NCBI GenBank assembly: GCA_003168355.1
Contig: PMSQ01000211.1
Span: 1,181 to 56,214 of the forward strand
Origin: Acidobacteriaceae bacterium
GTDB taxonomy: Bacteria > Acidobacteriota > Terriglobia > Terriglobales > Acidobacteriaceae
DNA: 55,034 nt
Reading direction: 5' to 3'
The position numbers were made by a program, and so were the translations under genes. Position 1 is the stretch's first letter; each line of letters starts with the position of its first letter. The notes under the pieces were generated by a model, which worked only from the letters and a program-made list of their open reading frames with translations, had not been told where the DNA came from and made no database searches. Shown here piece after piece: positions 34,480 through 42,916 of this stretch.

Positions 34480-35457
34480 GTGCGCTTAGGAGGTATCCTA
34501 AACCGCACTTTCCGAAGGAATGACCAAAACTCAGTGGACCCCTTATTTGCATCGACGATTTTTTTCTCCGGGCTGGCCTTTGGCAGCTTTCTGAACGTGT
34601 GTATCTACCGCCTGCCCTTGGGGTTGTCGGTAGTGACCCCGCGTTCGGCGTGCCCCGGCTGTAAGCGACTAATCGCCTTCTATGACAACGTTCCGGTCCT
34701 CAGTTGGCTGCTTCTTCGAGGCCGCTGCCGCCACTGCAAGACCAGCATTTCTCCGCGCTATCTGTTCGTCGAACTGCTGACCGGCGCTCTTTTCCTCGGC
34801 TGTTACGAGTATGCCGGACTCACGCTGGCCACGCTGAAATACTGTGTCTTTGGATTTTTCCTGCTCGGCCTCATCTTCACCGATGCCGAAACCAAGCTTC
34901 TGCCCGACAAGCTGACCCTCCCTGGCCTCGCCTTGGGTGTGCTGTTCAGCCTGCTGGTTCCGGTACATGACCTGGCTTCGCAGTTTTTGCCTGGAATGTT
35001 GAATCTGCCCTTCAGCGCCGATCTCTCCGCGCGTATGCTTTCCCTGCTCGATTCCCTGCTGGGAGCGGCCTTGGGCGCCTCGTTCATTTACGGCGCCGGC
35101 GCCGTCTACTTGCGCTGGCGCGGAGCCGAAGGCATGGGCTTCGGCGATGTCAAGCTGATGGCCATGGTGGGCGCATTTCTCGGTATCAAGCTCACCATCT
35201 TTACGATCTTCACCGCGTCGCTGGCGGGTTCGCTGTTTGGCCTCACCACAGTGCTCGTGGTGTGGATTAAGCGCACCCACCGCTTCGCCCGTCGGCTGGC
35301 CAACTTGCAGGCCGCGCGCCGCCGTGGATGGCAATCCGCGCAGATGGTCTATCGCCATTACCAGATGCCCTTCGGCGTCTTTTTGGGCAGTATGGCGCTG
35401 CTCGCACTCTTCGTCGGCAACCAGTTCTTGCGATGGTACGGGAGGTTCTGGTGGTAA
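34480..35457 (+). CDS. pilD: Prepilin peptidase / N-methyltransferase PilD, 325 aa
   Basis: Cleaves and methylates type IV prepilins at the inner membrane. The N-terminal cytoplasmic domain has two CxxC pairs (SACPGCKRLI and GRCRHCKTSI), linked to the methylase. The catalytic aspartates lie in FTDAETKLLPDKL and GMGFGDVKLMAM. About eight transmembrane segments. Start is uncertain: GTG at 34480 is the longest, GTG at 34534 is just before the first helix. The stop overlaps the start of the PAS gene. Confidence 0.93.
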   Translation: MRLGGILNRTFRRNDQNSVDPLFASTIFFSGLAFGSFLNVCIYRLPLGLSVVTPRSACPGCKRLIAFYDNVPVLSWLLLRGRCRHCKTSISPRYLFVELLTGALFLGCYEYAGLTLATLKYCVFGFFLLGLIFTDAETKLLPDKLTLPGLALGVLFSLLVPVHDLASQFLPGMLNLPFSADLSARMLSLLDSLLGAALGASFIYGAGAVYLRWRGAEGMGFGDVKLMAMVGAFLGIKLTIFTIFTASLAGSLFGLTTVLVVWIKRTHRFARRLANLQAARRRGWQSAQMVYRHYQMPFGVFLGSMALLALFVGNQFLRWYGRFWW

Positions 35458-36371
35458 GGCTGCTCACCAATCCGCTTGTTCTGCGCGCTGCGTTTGTAAT
35501 GGTAGCGGCCGGTGGCGCTTTTGTGTTTGCCGTTTGGCTGATTCGCAGCCTGCGTAGAAACATTGCCGCTGAGGCCGATTTCGACTCCGCAGCCACGCCC
35601 ACTCTTGAAGCTTTGCCGCTCCACCTCTATAACACCGTCATCCAGCAACTGAAGCAGCAGAAGCACGAGTTGCAGGTCCAGACGCTCACCGAACAACGCC
35701 GTGCCCGGACCAGTGAGAACTTCAGCCAGACCGTGCTCTCCAATCTTTCCTCCGGAGTGCTGGTGTTTGGCCTCAACGGATTGGTAAAGCAAGCCAATCC
35801 CGCGGCCCGGGAACTTTTGGGCTTCCATTCGCTTTCGGGGATGAGTGCGAATGACATTTTCCGCGACGCGGCGGTTTCCTCAACCCACGCTTCCGCGGTT
35901 TATTCCGATGGGCTGGAGGATCTGCCCGCGCGGCTCGCCGAAGAAGTTCATTCCGTATTGCGGGAGGGTAGCAAGCACCGCCAACTCGAAGCCGACTACA
36001 CCACGCCCGCCGGCGAGAAGCTTCGTATCGCGGTCACCGTTTCGGCCGTGCCCGCCGTCGACGGCACCCTGCTCGGAGCCGCGTGTCTGGTCAGCGACCG
36101 TAGTGAATTTGAGCAGATCCGCAGGCAACAAGAGTTGCAGGGTGAGATCTCCGCGGAGATGGCGCTGGAGTTACGCACTTCGCTCACCACCATCGCCGGC
36201 TACGCCCAGCAGTTGGCTCGGAATCGCGATCCCGATCTGGCAGCGCAATTGGCTGCCGACATTGCTGGCGAGGCCGCTAGTCTGGACCGCCGCATTGGGG
36301 GATTCTTGGCGGAGAAGCGTTCTTCTGCAGACGCTGGCGCTCGTGCCAGTACGGAAGCCAAAGTTACATAG
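35451..36371 (+). CDS. PAS protein with degenerate histidine-kinase dimerisation helix, 306 aa
   Basis: GTG at 35451 overlaps the pilD stop and has GGAGG 5 nt upstream. One N-terminal transmembrane helix (about 9-31), a coiled coil (about 60-88), then a PAS domain (about 90-215). A HisKA-like helix follows (about 228-290): GEISAEMALELRTSLTTIAG aligns with the H-box, but Leu239 stands where the phosphoacceptor His should be. The HATPase domain is absent and the protein ends at about 306. It cannot act as a normal sensor kinase; it may be a sensory or scaffold partner, possibly for pilus control, given the overlap with pilD. Confidence 0.75.
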   Translation: MVRLLTNPLVLRAAFVMVAAGGAFVFAVWLIRSLRRNIAAEADFDSAATPTLEALPLHLYNTVIQQLKQQKHELQVQTLTEQRRARTSENFSQTVLSNLSSGVLVFGLNGLVKQANPAARELLGFHSLSGMSANDIFRDAAVSSTHASAVYSDGLEDLPARLAEEVHSVLREGSKHRQLEADYTTPAGEKLRIAVTVSAVPAVDGTLLGAACLVSDRSEFEQIRRQQELQGEISAEMALELRTSLTTIAGYAQQLARNRDPDLAAQLAADIAGEAASLDRRIGGFLAEKRSSADAGARASTEAKVT

Positions 36372-36431
36372 AAGACCAACGGCTGAACCGCATAACGGAT
36401 CAGCTCATGCTCGAAGGTAAAGGATGAAGCT

Positions 36432-37067
36432 ATGACGCGCATCACGCACATCAGTTTCGTATTCGCATTGTTCACGCTCCTGGCGGGTTTTCCGGCCGCA
36501 GCACAAACCTCAACTCCGGCGCCAGATCAGTCCTCGCTGGGCACCTATGCTCGCAGCGTTCGCAAGGACATACCCGCCAAGTCCAAACCCAAAGTCTTCG
36601 ATAACGACAACCTTCCCACGGAAGACAAGCTTTCCGTGGTCGGAGCGCCGGCAACGGCAGATGCTGCCGCCAACACCTCCGCGGAGTCCGGCGAGAAATC
36701 AGCCGCTCCCGCCGACAACAAAGACGCCGCTGGAGCCAAGGCCGCCGGTTCTCCGGAGGACGAAGAGGCCAAGAAGCAAGCTGCCTGGAAGACTTGGCAG
36801 GACAAGCTTTCGGGGCAGAAGAATTCGATCGACCTGGCCTCACGCGAACTCGATGTGTTGCAAAAGGAATACCAGCTTCGTGCCGCCGCCATGTACGCCG
36901 ACGTGGGTAACCGCATGCGCAACTCCGCTCAATGGGACAAAGAGGATGCGGACTACAAGCAGAAGATCGCCGACAAGCAGAAGGCGCTCGACGACGCCAA
37001 GCAGAAACTCGACGACATGCAGGAAGAAGCTCGCAAAGCCGGCGTTCCTGCCGCCATGCGCGAGTAG
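36432..37067 (+). CDS. Secreted coiled-coil protein, 211 aa
   Basis: AAGGATG precedes the ATG. Signal peptide up to AAAQ (about residue 25). Residues about 35-110 are Ala/Pro/Asp-rich and unstructured (KVFDNDNLPTEDKLSVVG stands out). Residues about 115-205 form a coiled coil rich in Lys, Asp, Glu and Gln (KQKALDDAKQKLDDMQEEAR). Likely a periplasmic structural or adaptor protein; no family named. Follows the PAS gene on the same strand with a 60-bp gap. Confidence 0.7.
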   Translation: MTRITHISFVFALFTLLAGFPAAAQTSTPAPDQSSLGTYARSVRKDIPAKSKPKVFDNDNLPTEDKLSVVGAPATADAAANTSAESGEKSAAPADNKDAAGAKAAGSPEDEEAKKQAAWKTWQDKLSGQKNSIDLASRELDVLQKEYQLRAAAMYADVGNRMRNSAQWDKEDADYKQKIADKQKALDDAKQKLDDMQEEARKAGVPAAMRE

Positions 37068-37113
37068 CCGGATTCCTGTCGAACGCTCGGCGCAAGCCCC
37101 GGGTAAGGCTCGA

Positions 37114-37623
37114 TTACTCCGGTTGCCCAGCCCGCAGCTTGCGAATCTGCTTGACATGGTGCCGCCCATGCACCAGATGAAACTTTCTCCATTGAGCGCC
37201 CGTTAGCGGACCCAATATCGGATGATCGAGCAGTTTGATATCGCGTCCGAATCGGGCTTCGCACTCCGCGATGATCTCGTCCATCGCCGCAATCTTCAGC
37301 CCAACCTCGGCTCGCACTTTCTCCACCGGAATCCCTCGCGGCTTTGCCATGGCCGGCGCTTTTCGCCCTGCGGGCATGTAACTGAAACCCAAAACTACAA
37401 AAGTTCGACTGCGCTGCCGAATTGACGCTCGCATCGCCGGCGGTTGGCCGCCATCCCGCACCTTCTCGAATCCCTTGATCGTTCCCGTGTAGGTCAGGTA
37501 CAGATGTTCGAGCACTTCCGCCGCGCACCACTTTTCCGCCGGGTGCCAGCTCATTCGCTGGCTCGACATGCCTGCGACTGCTGACTCCACAACTTGCTTT
37601 AACTCTTCGAGGCGGGAATCCAT
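37114..37623 (-). CDS. DinB-like metal-binding helical-bundle protein, 169 aa
   Basis: Fits the DinB/YfiT fold: MSWHPAEKWCAAEVLEHLYL at the first helix-loop with its His, and the final RKFHLVHGRHHVKQIRKL, giving the usual three-His metal site. Members include thiol-dependent transferases that use bacillithiol or mycothiol. That would agree with the YpdA-like reductase at 1733, but this is inference. Confidence 0.75.
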   Translation of the reverse strand: MDSRLEELKQVVESAVAGMSSQRMSWHPAEKWCAAEVLEHLYLTYTGTIKGFEKVRDGGQPPAMRASIRQRSRTFVVLGFSYMPAGRKAPAMAKPRGIPVEKVRAEVGLKIAAMDEIIAECEARFGRDIKLLDHPILGPLTGAQWRKFHLVHGRHHVKQIRKLRAGQPE

Positions 37624-37708
37624 GACAGCTCTTCTCGCGTTTCTTTACACTTCAGGTAGAATGTTGCGCGACGACTAACTCATCCCAGTTATAACAGGAA
37701 GGTTGCTA

Positions 37709-38395
37709 GTGAAACTCCGGGCCTCTGTTCAACCTCAGACCATCGTTTTAGCCGCTGTGTTCGAAGACAGAACCCGCCGGATTCCCGGGACTGCTCTCCT
37801 CGTGCTTCTAACGCTGCTGGCGGCGTGCGACTCCAACCCCGCGAAGCCAGCCGAGACCAAGCCGGAAGTAAAGCCCCCGGAGTTGCTTACAGCACGGGCC
37901 GCCTTTCAAAAGGTTTTTATCGCCGCCCGCAATTACGCCGCGGATGTAAAACCCTTCCGTATCGAGTCTACGCCTTCCACCGACGGCAACGGCCAGGATG
38001 GCAAGTCAGCAATATGGCGCGCCAGCTTTGCTTCCGCCACGCAACACGGAGTGAAGCCGTTTTTCTGGTCCGGCAGCAACGCGCCCGACGCTCCCTCCCG
38101 TGGAGTCTCGCCCGGCAACGAAGACACCTACAACCCTAGCAATGCATCCACCCAGATTTTCGACGTCGCGTTCCTCAAAGTGGATTCCGACCAAGCCTTT
38201 GCCGAGGCTCAAAAACACGGCGGGGACAAAGTGCTGGAAAAGGATCCCACCACTCCCGTGATCTACGTTTGCGACTGGAACCACAACACCAACCAACTGA
38301 TCTGGCACGTCATTTACGGAGTTTCTCGCGAAACCGCCAAACTGACAGTTTCCGTAGATGCTACGACCGGTGAGTTCATCCGAGTAGAGAAATAG
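37709..38395 (+). CDS. Putative lipoprotein, 228 aa
   Basis: The lipobox LLTLLAAC (Cys at about residue 40) follows a hydrophobic stretch. AGGAAGG precedes the GTG at 37709; the long N-region before the signal suggests the true start may be further in (for example at the GTG codon near VFEDRTRR). The mature part has no named domain. The C-terminal VIYGVSRETAKLTVSVDATT then GEFIRVEK resembles a PepSY-type strand pattern. It is expected in the inner leaflet of the outer membrane or the periplasm. Confidence 0.65.
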   Translation: MKLRASVQPQTIVLAAVFEDRTRRIPGTALLVLLTLLAACDSNPAKPAETKPEVKPPELLTARAAFQKVFIAARNYAADVKPFRIESTPSTDGNGQDGKSAIWRASFASATQHGVKPFFWSGSNAPDAPSRGVSPGNEDTYNPSNASTQIFDVAFLKVDSDQAFAEAQKHGGDKVLEKDPTTPVIYVCDWNHNTNQLIWHVIYGVSRETAKLTVSVDATTGEFIRVEK

Positions 38396-38453
38396 ACGGG
38401 GTCGTAGCTTCTAGGAATGGTTGCGGAAAGAAAAAGTCAAAACCAGGGTGGTT

Positions 38454-38702
38454 TTACTCCCGCTGCTCAGCTTGCTTTAGCTGGTCCTCGATGGAGGAAA
38501 AAAAGCGGCACAGAGCACCCGCGGAAGCAATGGCTCCCCTTAATGCCTGGCGCTCCCCAAAAGAAACAATGTCTTCCACCGAATACTGTAAGCGGAGACG
38601 GTCAGTGGCGCATTGCGCGCTTAACAGTTCTATTTTCGCGGCGCGAAGGTCGGACGCCAGGCGCGCAATTCCCGTCTGCCTTCTGGATTCATCGTTTGAC
38701 AT
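38454..38702 (-). CDS. Small helical protein, 82 aa
   Basis: GAGGAG lies 6-7 nt before the ATG at 38702. Almost wholly helical, with a first coiled-coil-like half (RLASDLRAAKIELLSAQCAT) and a second helix ending in SSIEDQLKQAEQRE. It begins 10 nt after the stop of another small frame (38713-38856) whose last codons carry its ribosome-binding site, so the two are probably one operon. Function unknown. Confidence 0.55.
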   Translation of the reverse strand: MSNDESRRQTGIARLASDLRAAKIELLSAQCATDRLRLQYSVEDIVSFGERQALRGAIASAGALCRFFSSIEDQLKQAEQRE

Positions 38703-38712
38703 CTACTGCTCC

Positions 38713-38856
38713 TCAGCTTCGCAACATTTTTTCTGGATCGGCGCGGGCCTGCCGGAGCCACTCTTCCTGGGGGAAGGCTGCAACAAAAATTCGTGGCTCC
38801 GGCAGGACAGCCGCGTGCAGCACCAGCTCTTTTATTCGAATAGGTGTATTGTACAT
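38713..38856 (-). CDS. Very small protein, 47 aa, upstream partner of the 82-aa gene
   Basis: An intact 47-codon frame with a protein-like composition (VLHAAVLPEPRIFVAAFPQE and then EWLRQARADPEKM). Its 3' end overlaps the Shine-Dalgarno of the next gene. The DNA also forms a perfect 14-bp inverted repeat (38748-38761 with 38793-38806), so the conserved feature could be RNA structure instead of protein. If the leftward promoter I infer is right, the start may be an internal GTG near 38823. No family recognised. Confidence 0.35.
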   Translation of the reverse strand: MYNTPIRIKELVLHAAVLPEPRIFVAAFPQEEWLRQARADPEKMLRS

Positions 38857-38862
38857 TGTTAG

Positions 38863-38877
38863 TTGAACATCGTTCAA
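38863..38877. promoter_or_regulatory. Dyad TTGAAC-ATC-GTTCAA between a TetR gene and the divergent small genes
   Basis: A perfect 6-3-6 dyad. Its arms also read as -35 boxes on both strands: TTGAAC, 18 nt, GATACT rightwards (toward the TetR gene at 39074), and TTGAAC, 18 nt, TACAAT leftwards. This is the geometry of an operator that controls two divergent promoters at once. Confidence 0.5.
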
Positions 38878-39073
38878 GTTATTTGGGATACTGGTGGTGA
38901 ATGCGATCTGGAATCCTTAAACCTCTTTGAGAAGGCGTCATCCCGAGTCCTTTCGCTCCGCCTGCAAACGGCTGCGTTCAGGATGACGTCCATCGGAATA
39001 GAAAAGTGGGAACTCAAACTGCATCTCTACCGGGCCCCTGCAAAAGATCCTTGAACCGTACGGAGGCGCACCG

Positions 39074-39793
39074 TTGCCCAGACAAGCAGATCCTCAACTC
39101 GAACAGCGCATCCTGGATGCCGCATGCCGGCTCTGGGCAAGGGGCGGCGAAAAAGCCCTCACCATGCGCGGCGTCGCCAAAGCGGCCGGCACCACCACGC
39201 CCACGGTCTACGAGCGTTACCACGACCGCGACGATATTCTCCGCTCTGTGCGCCTGCAAACGCGAGCCGAACTCCTCGCCGCAGTGAATCCCACCCATAC
39301 CTTCCCGCAGGCCTGCCACAGCTATCTTGAGTTTGCTTTGCAGCATCCCCATGCTTACGAAGTGCTGTTCGACGGGTTCGCCCAGCCCCCGTCCTTGCAC
39401 GAACCCTGGCCCACCTTCAATCTCTTGCGCCTGAATTTGGCGCGACGCCTGGGAGGCACTCCCCGGCAATACACTCGCCTGATGCTCTCCTTGTGGTCAT
39501 TGATGCATGGCACTGCGATGCTGATGATCCGCGGACGGGTTGCAGATCCACTGCGCGCGCAGATGTTCCATTCCTGTCTGGACGCAGTCCAAGCCATCAT
39601 CGCCGACGCCGCACGGTCGAAGGGCAAGGCACACTCCGGCCCGAAGTGGCCTGCACATCTAATCTTGGGAGAAGCCGAAGAGAGCAAGGTGGACCACGAC
39701 GAGGATGAGGGCAGCCCGAAACGCGGCATCACGAAGCGAGGCAACTTCTCAAAAGGAAAATCCGCGGCAGGTCCGCGCTCCGCCCGCCGTTAG
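39074..39793 (+). CDS. TetR-family regulator with WHG-type C-terminal domain, 239 aa
   Basis: TTG start at 39074 with GGAGG 8-9 nt upstream. Helix-turn-helix: RILDAACRLWARGGEKALTM, then VAKAAGTTTPTVYERYHDRD. The ligand domain contains YEVLFDGFAQPPS and SLWSLMHGTAMLMIRGR, as in TetR proteins with a WHG domain. An unusual basic, low-complexity tail of about 40 residues (SPKRGITKRGNFSKGKSAAG) follows, which may bind nucleic acid. Likely binds the dyad at 38863-38877. Confidence 0.85.
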   Translation: MPRQADPQLEQRILDAACRLWARGGEKALTMRGVAKAAGTTTPTVYERYHDRDDILRSVRLQTRAELLAAVNPTHTFPQACHSYLEFALQHPHAYEVLFDGFAQPPSLHEPWPTFNLLRLNLARRLGGTPRQYTRLMLSLWSLMHGTAMLMIRGRVADPLRAQMFHSCLDAVQAIIADAARSKGKAHSGPKWPAHLILGEAEESKVDHDEDEGSPKRGITKRGNFSKGKSAAGPRSARR

Positions 39794-39810
39794 GTTTAAT
39801 CCGCCCAAGC

Positions 39811-40491
39811 TTACTGCAGTTTGGTACCCGCCGTCCGCGCCCGTAGTCGGTCGATCGCCCTCTGCGCTTCCTCCGATTGCGGCCCGTGCGGCAGAATCTT
39901 CAAATAGCTTTCGTACTCGGCGCGAGCATCATCCAGCACGCCCAGCTTTTCCAGACATACTGCCAGCTTTATGGTCGCCCCCGCGTCGTTGTCTTTGTAG
40001 CGAAGCGCGTCCCGGTAGCGGCCTTCGGCGGCGCGGTAGTTCTTGCGCCTGAAATAGAAGTCTCCCACCTCGATGCTTTTCGCGGCCTTGTGCGGATCCC
40101 AGGTGTGGAACTCGGTTACTCCGTTGCTTCCCGATATTCCGGCCTCAGCCACGGCCGCCGAACTCTGCGGATGCGCCTTGGCATCGTCCTCAGGCGGATC
40201 CAAATCAATCTGCGTATCTTTGCTCGAGCTCTGCCCCAGCTCCGAGCCTAGATCGTCCACTTGAACTCGATCCGAGCGCGGCGGCGCCAGATTCGGCGTG
40301 CCCGCCTGCTTCCCAGAACCCGGCGGCGCGGGACTGGGCGGAGTAGAACCGCTTTGATCCGGATTGGTGGAAGAATCCCTATTTCCCGAAGAAGAAGTTG
40401 GCAACGGTGCAGACGCAGGTTTCGAATCCTCCTGCCCCCACAGCACACCGCTGAGCCCTAGCAGCAAAACCAACCACAACCAACGTCGCAT
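39811..40491 (-). CDS. Secreted TPR-repeat protein, 226 aa
   Basis: Signal peptide MRRWLWLVLLLGLSGVLWGQ from the ATG at 40491 (the frame opens at 40548). A long Ser/Pro/Gly/Asp-rich linker (about 22-115) comes before two to three tetratricopeptide repeats at about 130-220: IEVGDFYFRRKNYRAAEGRY, LAVCLEKLGVLDDARAEYES. It would be a periplasmic assembly protein, perhaps comparable to BamD or CpoB, but no specific match is claimed. Convergent with the TetR gene. Confidence 0.75.
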   Translation of the reverse strand: MRRWLWLVLLLGLSGVLWGQEDSKPASAPLPTSSSGNRDSSTNPDQSGSTPPSPAPPGSGKQAGTPNLAPPRSDRVQVDDLGSELGQSSSKDTQIDLDPPEDDAKAHPQSSAAVAEAGISGSNGVTEFHTWDPHKAAKSIEVGDFYFRRKNYRAAEGRYRDALRYKDNDAGATIKLAVCLEKLGVLDDARAEYESYLKILPHGPQSEEAQRAIDRLRARTAGTKLQ

Positions 40492-40571
40492 AGCCTCTAT
40501 TTTACTGTTGTAACGAGGCGATTTGGAAACTTGCGTCTTTCTAATCAACCGGCAACGGGAAAGTTAGGGCC

Positions 40572-40612
40572 AAAAAAGCAGGCCGCTCAAGGGGGAGGCT
40601 TTGAGCGGCCTG
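40572..40612 (-). terminator. Rho-independent terminator of the OmpA-like gene
   Basis: A perfect 12-bp stem (CAGGCCGCTCAA with TTGAGCGGCCTG), a 10-nt loop, and then a run of six T on the minus strand. It lies 43 bp past the stop of the minus-strand OmpA-like gene. Confidence 0.85.
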
Positions 40613-40654
40613 TTAGCAAACTCCTCGGGGGAGGAGGAAACCTTGTTATCTCAC

Positions 40655-41395
40655 TTACATCGACGATGGATTATTCTGCCCGGTCGTCGTTGGCGTCGCT
40701 GGCTGCGTCGTGTCCCCCACCGTGTTGGTCATCAGACGGACATCCACGCGGCGGTTATCGGCACGGCCTGCTTTCGTCTTGTTCGTCTCCACCGGCTTGT
40801 CCTTGCCCAACCCGATCACATAAATCTTGTGGGCCGGCACGCTATACTTCGACGCCAGGTATTGGATCACTGAATTCGCGCGGCGCTGGCTCAGTTCATA
40901 GTTGTAATCGGCTGATCCCACGGAATCGGTGCTGCCTTCCAGCGCGATGATATAGCCCTTGGTGCTGGCAATACTACCCGCCAACTGATCGAGCGCTTCT
41001 TTGGCGGTTGGCGTCAGATTATCTTTGTTGAATCCAAACTTCACCGAGGTCTCCGCCACCGGCCGATAGTTATCGAGGTTCGCAACCGTATTGGTGAGAA
41101 CGCCCACGCGATTGTTAGCGGCATCTGCCATCTGCTGCGCCGAGGCTGCGGACTGCCCGGCGGCCTGCGCTTTCTGTTCCACATCTGCCGTCTTGGCGTT
41201 CACCGCTTGGATGCCGGCCTGCGCCCGGGCATCAACGTCCTTGATGTCCTTGCTGTTTTTCGCCGTCATGTCATCCAGTTCGTTGGTCTTGTTGATCAGC
41301 GGCGTGGTCTGTTGCTTTACGTAGTTCTTGCTGCTGCAGCCGACCGTCACCGCCATGCAGACTGCGAGGCAAATTGTTAACGAAGTGCGGGTCAT
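40655..41395 (-). CDS. OmpA-family lipoprotein (Pal-like), 246 aa
   Basis: Lipobox VTVGC (Cys20) after a hydrophobic signal. Residues about 30-105 form an Ala/Asp/Gln-rich coiled coil of Lpp-like type (NKTNELDDMTAKNSKDIKDV). The C-terminal OmpA domain (about 115-225) has VKFGFNKDNLTPTAKEALDQ, IIALEGSTDSVGSADYNYEL and SQRRANSVIQYL, the peptidoglycan-binding signature. It would tether the outer membrane to the wall. AAGGAG upstream and a good terminator downstream make it a single-gene unit. Confidence 0.88.
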   Translation of the reverse strand: MTRTSLTICLAVCMAVTVGCSSKNYVKQQTTPLINKTNELDDMTAKNSKDIKDVDARAQAGIQAVNAKTADVEQKAQAAGQSAASAQQMADAANNRVGVLTNTVANLDNYRPVAETSVKFGFNKDNLTPTAKEALDQLAGSIASTKGYIIALEGSTDSVGSADYNYELSQRRANSVIQYLASKYSVPAHKIYVIGLGKDKPVETNKTKAGRADNRRVDVRLMTNTVGDTTQPATPTTTGQNNPSSM

Positions 41396-41787
41396 AGTGG
41401 AAGAGGCTCCTTGATATTTTGTCTCATCGCGAACGGGTTGTCCCGCGCGCTCAATTCTAATTCTTGCAGGTCCCGGGAAATCGTCAATGTTTACAAATCC
41501 CGCCCTTACTTTTGCACGGGACGTGCCAGTTCCCCGTATCGACTCTGCCAGACATAAGTATATACGTTTTCAACCATTTGCGGGCATTAGCCTGGGAACA
41601 GTCAGTAACCATCGAGGAGCCGGGCAACGCAAACCGCACATGACTAATGGAAATTTTATACAGCTAGGCTCATATTCGCATCTGCGGCCGAGGAGCCGAC
41701 AGAGCGATACCCCCGCAACTATGCATGTTTGTTTTCGATCCTACGATACCTGAGGCCGCATTCTATCGTCGCAAAAACCCTCGGCGT
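41396..41787. other. Intergenic region upstream of the OmpA-like gene
   Basis: About 390 bp between the start of the minus-strand OmpA-like gene and the stop of the phosphoesterase gene. It is more AT-rich than its neighbours around 41560 (TATATACTTATGT on the minus strand, a possible -10 region). The plus-strand frame at 41487-41753 does not look like a protein. Confidence 0.35.
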
Positions 41788-42840
41788 TCACTTCCAAATA
41801 TCCATGATCGGAGCAGCATCGCGATCTCCCGCGGCCAAAGGCTGCAGGCCAAAGTTGTCTTCGATCGTGCGCAGAACGCTGTAATGCGTGTAATAGCGGT
41901 CAAGCACCTTAGGCTCCTGCTGGCTCCCATCTTTCACCATGTCGCCGAGAAAAAGCGTGAAGATCCGATTGTCCGCATTATGGTCTGACTCATCGAAGGT
42001 CACCACCACCAGCGTGCCCTTGCGCAATTTCTCCGGAAAAGTCCTATCGAGAAAATTGCTCACCCAGGCGCCAGCCACGCCCACATTCGTGTTGTGCCCA
42101 TCATTGGTCATGTTGGGTGAGTAAAACGAATACGCGACCAGTCCCGCCTTCGCATCCTTCACGAACAAATTGTCGTCCCCGAAGAGGCTGTTGTTCTTGC
42201 TCGAATCCACTCGCACCACACGGTCACACCACTTTTCCTGGACTTCCCCAAAGCTCATGAACGGCACGTGTCGTCGCGCATAATCACCCTTCTTGCTGTT
42301 GGCAACATGCTGGTTGTCGATGCGATACGGGCAATTCCCTTCCGGCAATTCCTCAGCATAGTTCTTGAAGTCCAGACCAGCCCCGATTAGGCGATCGGCG
42401 ATGGTTTTGTGGGCCGCGTCGTTGGGAAAGTTAACTTGCCGGTCGGCGAGAAGCCGGACGCGACGATCAACCCCAAAGTCCGTGCCCGCCACCATCGCCA
42501 GGTAGTTGGGATACGAAGGATGAAAGAGCGCGTGGAAGTTCGAGAAGCTGGCCCCATGTGCGGCCAGCACAGCCAGATTCTTATCCTTCACCGCGACTTC
42601 GTAATCGCCATTTTCCAGCACGATGATGACCACGCGGTCGAAGTGGTGTGCACTGGACTTCGCAGCCGCTTGAACAGCGTTACTCTTTTTCTGCTCTGCG
42701 GGTTTGGCGGCTTCAGTTTGGTTGGATTGCGCGGAATTCGTCGATTGCCCCGGCGCGACCCGGGCTCCCGCGCAGAACACCGCGCCGAGGATGAAGCAAA
42801 GAACGGAAAGCAGCTTCCGGGAAAAAACCCTCCGTCGCAT
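41788..42840 (-). CDS. Secreted phosphoesterase (acid phosphatase/phospholipase C-like family), 350 aa
   Basis: From the ATG at 42840 there is a signal region (RKLLSVLCFILGAVFCAGA). The core follows the PF04185-type pattern: FDRVVIIVLENGDYEV (metal-binding ENxxY-like), LFHPSYPNYLAMVAGTDFGV, and the late VVVTFDESDHNADNRIFTLF and THYSVLRTIEDNFGLQPL. Such enzymes hydrolyse phosphomonoesters or phospholipids in the periplasm. An upstream ATG at 42951 would extend it antisense into the uvrC start, which is unlikely. Confidence 0.85.
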   Translation of the reverse strand: MRRRVFSRKLLSVLCFILGAVFCAGARVAPGQSTNSAQSNQTEAAKPAEQKKSNAVQAAAKSSAHHFDRVVIIVLENGDYEVAVKDKNLAVLAAHGASFSNFHALFHPSYPNYLAMVAGTDFGVDRRVRLLADRQVNFPNDAAHKTIADRLIGAGLDFKNYAEELPEGNCPYRIDNQHVANSKKGDYARRHVPFMSFGEVQEKWCDRVVRVDSSKNNSLFGDDNLFVKDAKAGLVAYSFYSPNMTNDGHNTNVGVAGAWVSNFLDRTFPEKLRKGTLVVVTFDESDHNADNRIFTLFLGDMVKDGSQQEPKVLDRYYTHYSVLRTIEDNFGLQPLAAGDRDAAPIMDIWK

Positions 42841-42916
42841 GAATGTTGGCCTCGTCTGACATTCTTGTAACACAATGCAAACCTCTCCATCGAATAGAAT
42901 AGAAATATCCCTAGCA

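Noticed and set aside
34504-34540. GTG at 34534 as the only pilD start
   Set aside because: Possible, but the GTG at 34480 cannot be excluded, so the longer frame is reported with the alternative noted.
41487-41753. An 88-codon plus-strand frame upstream of the OmpA-like gene
   Set aside because: No ribosome-binding site and no protein-like pattern; probably promoter-region DNA.
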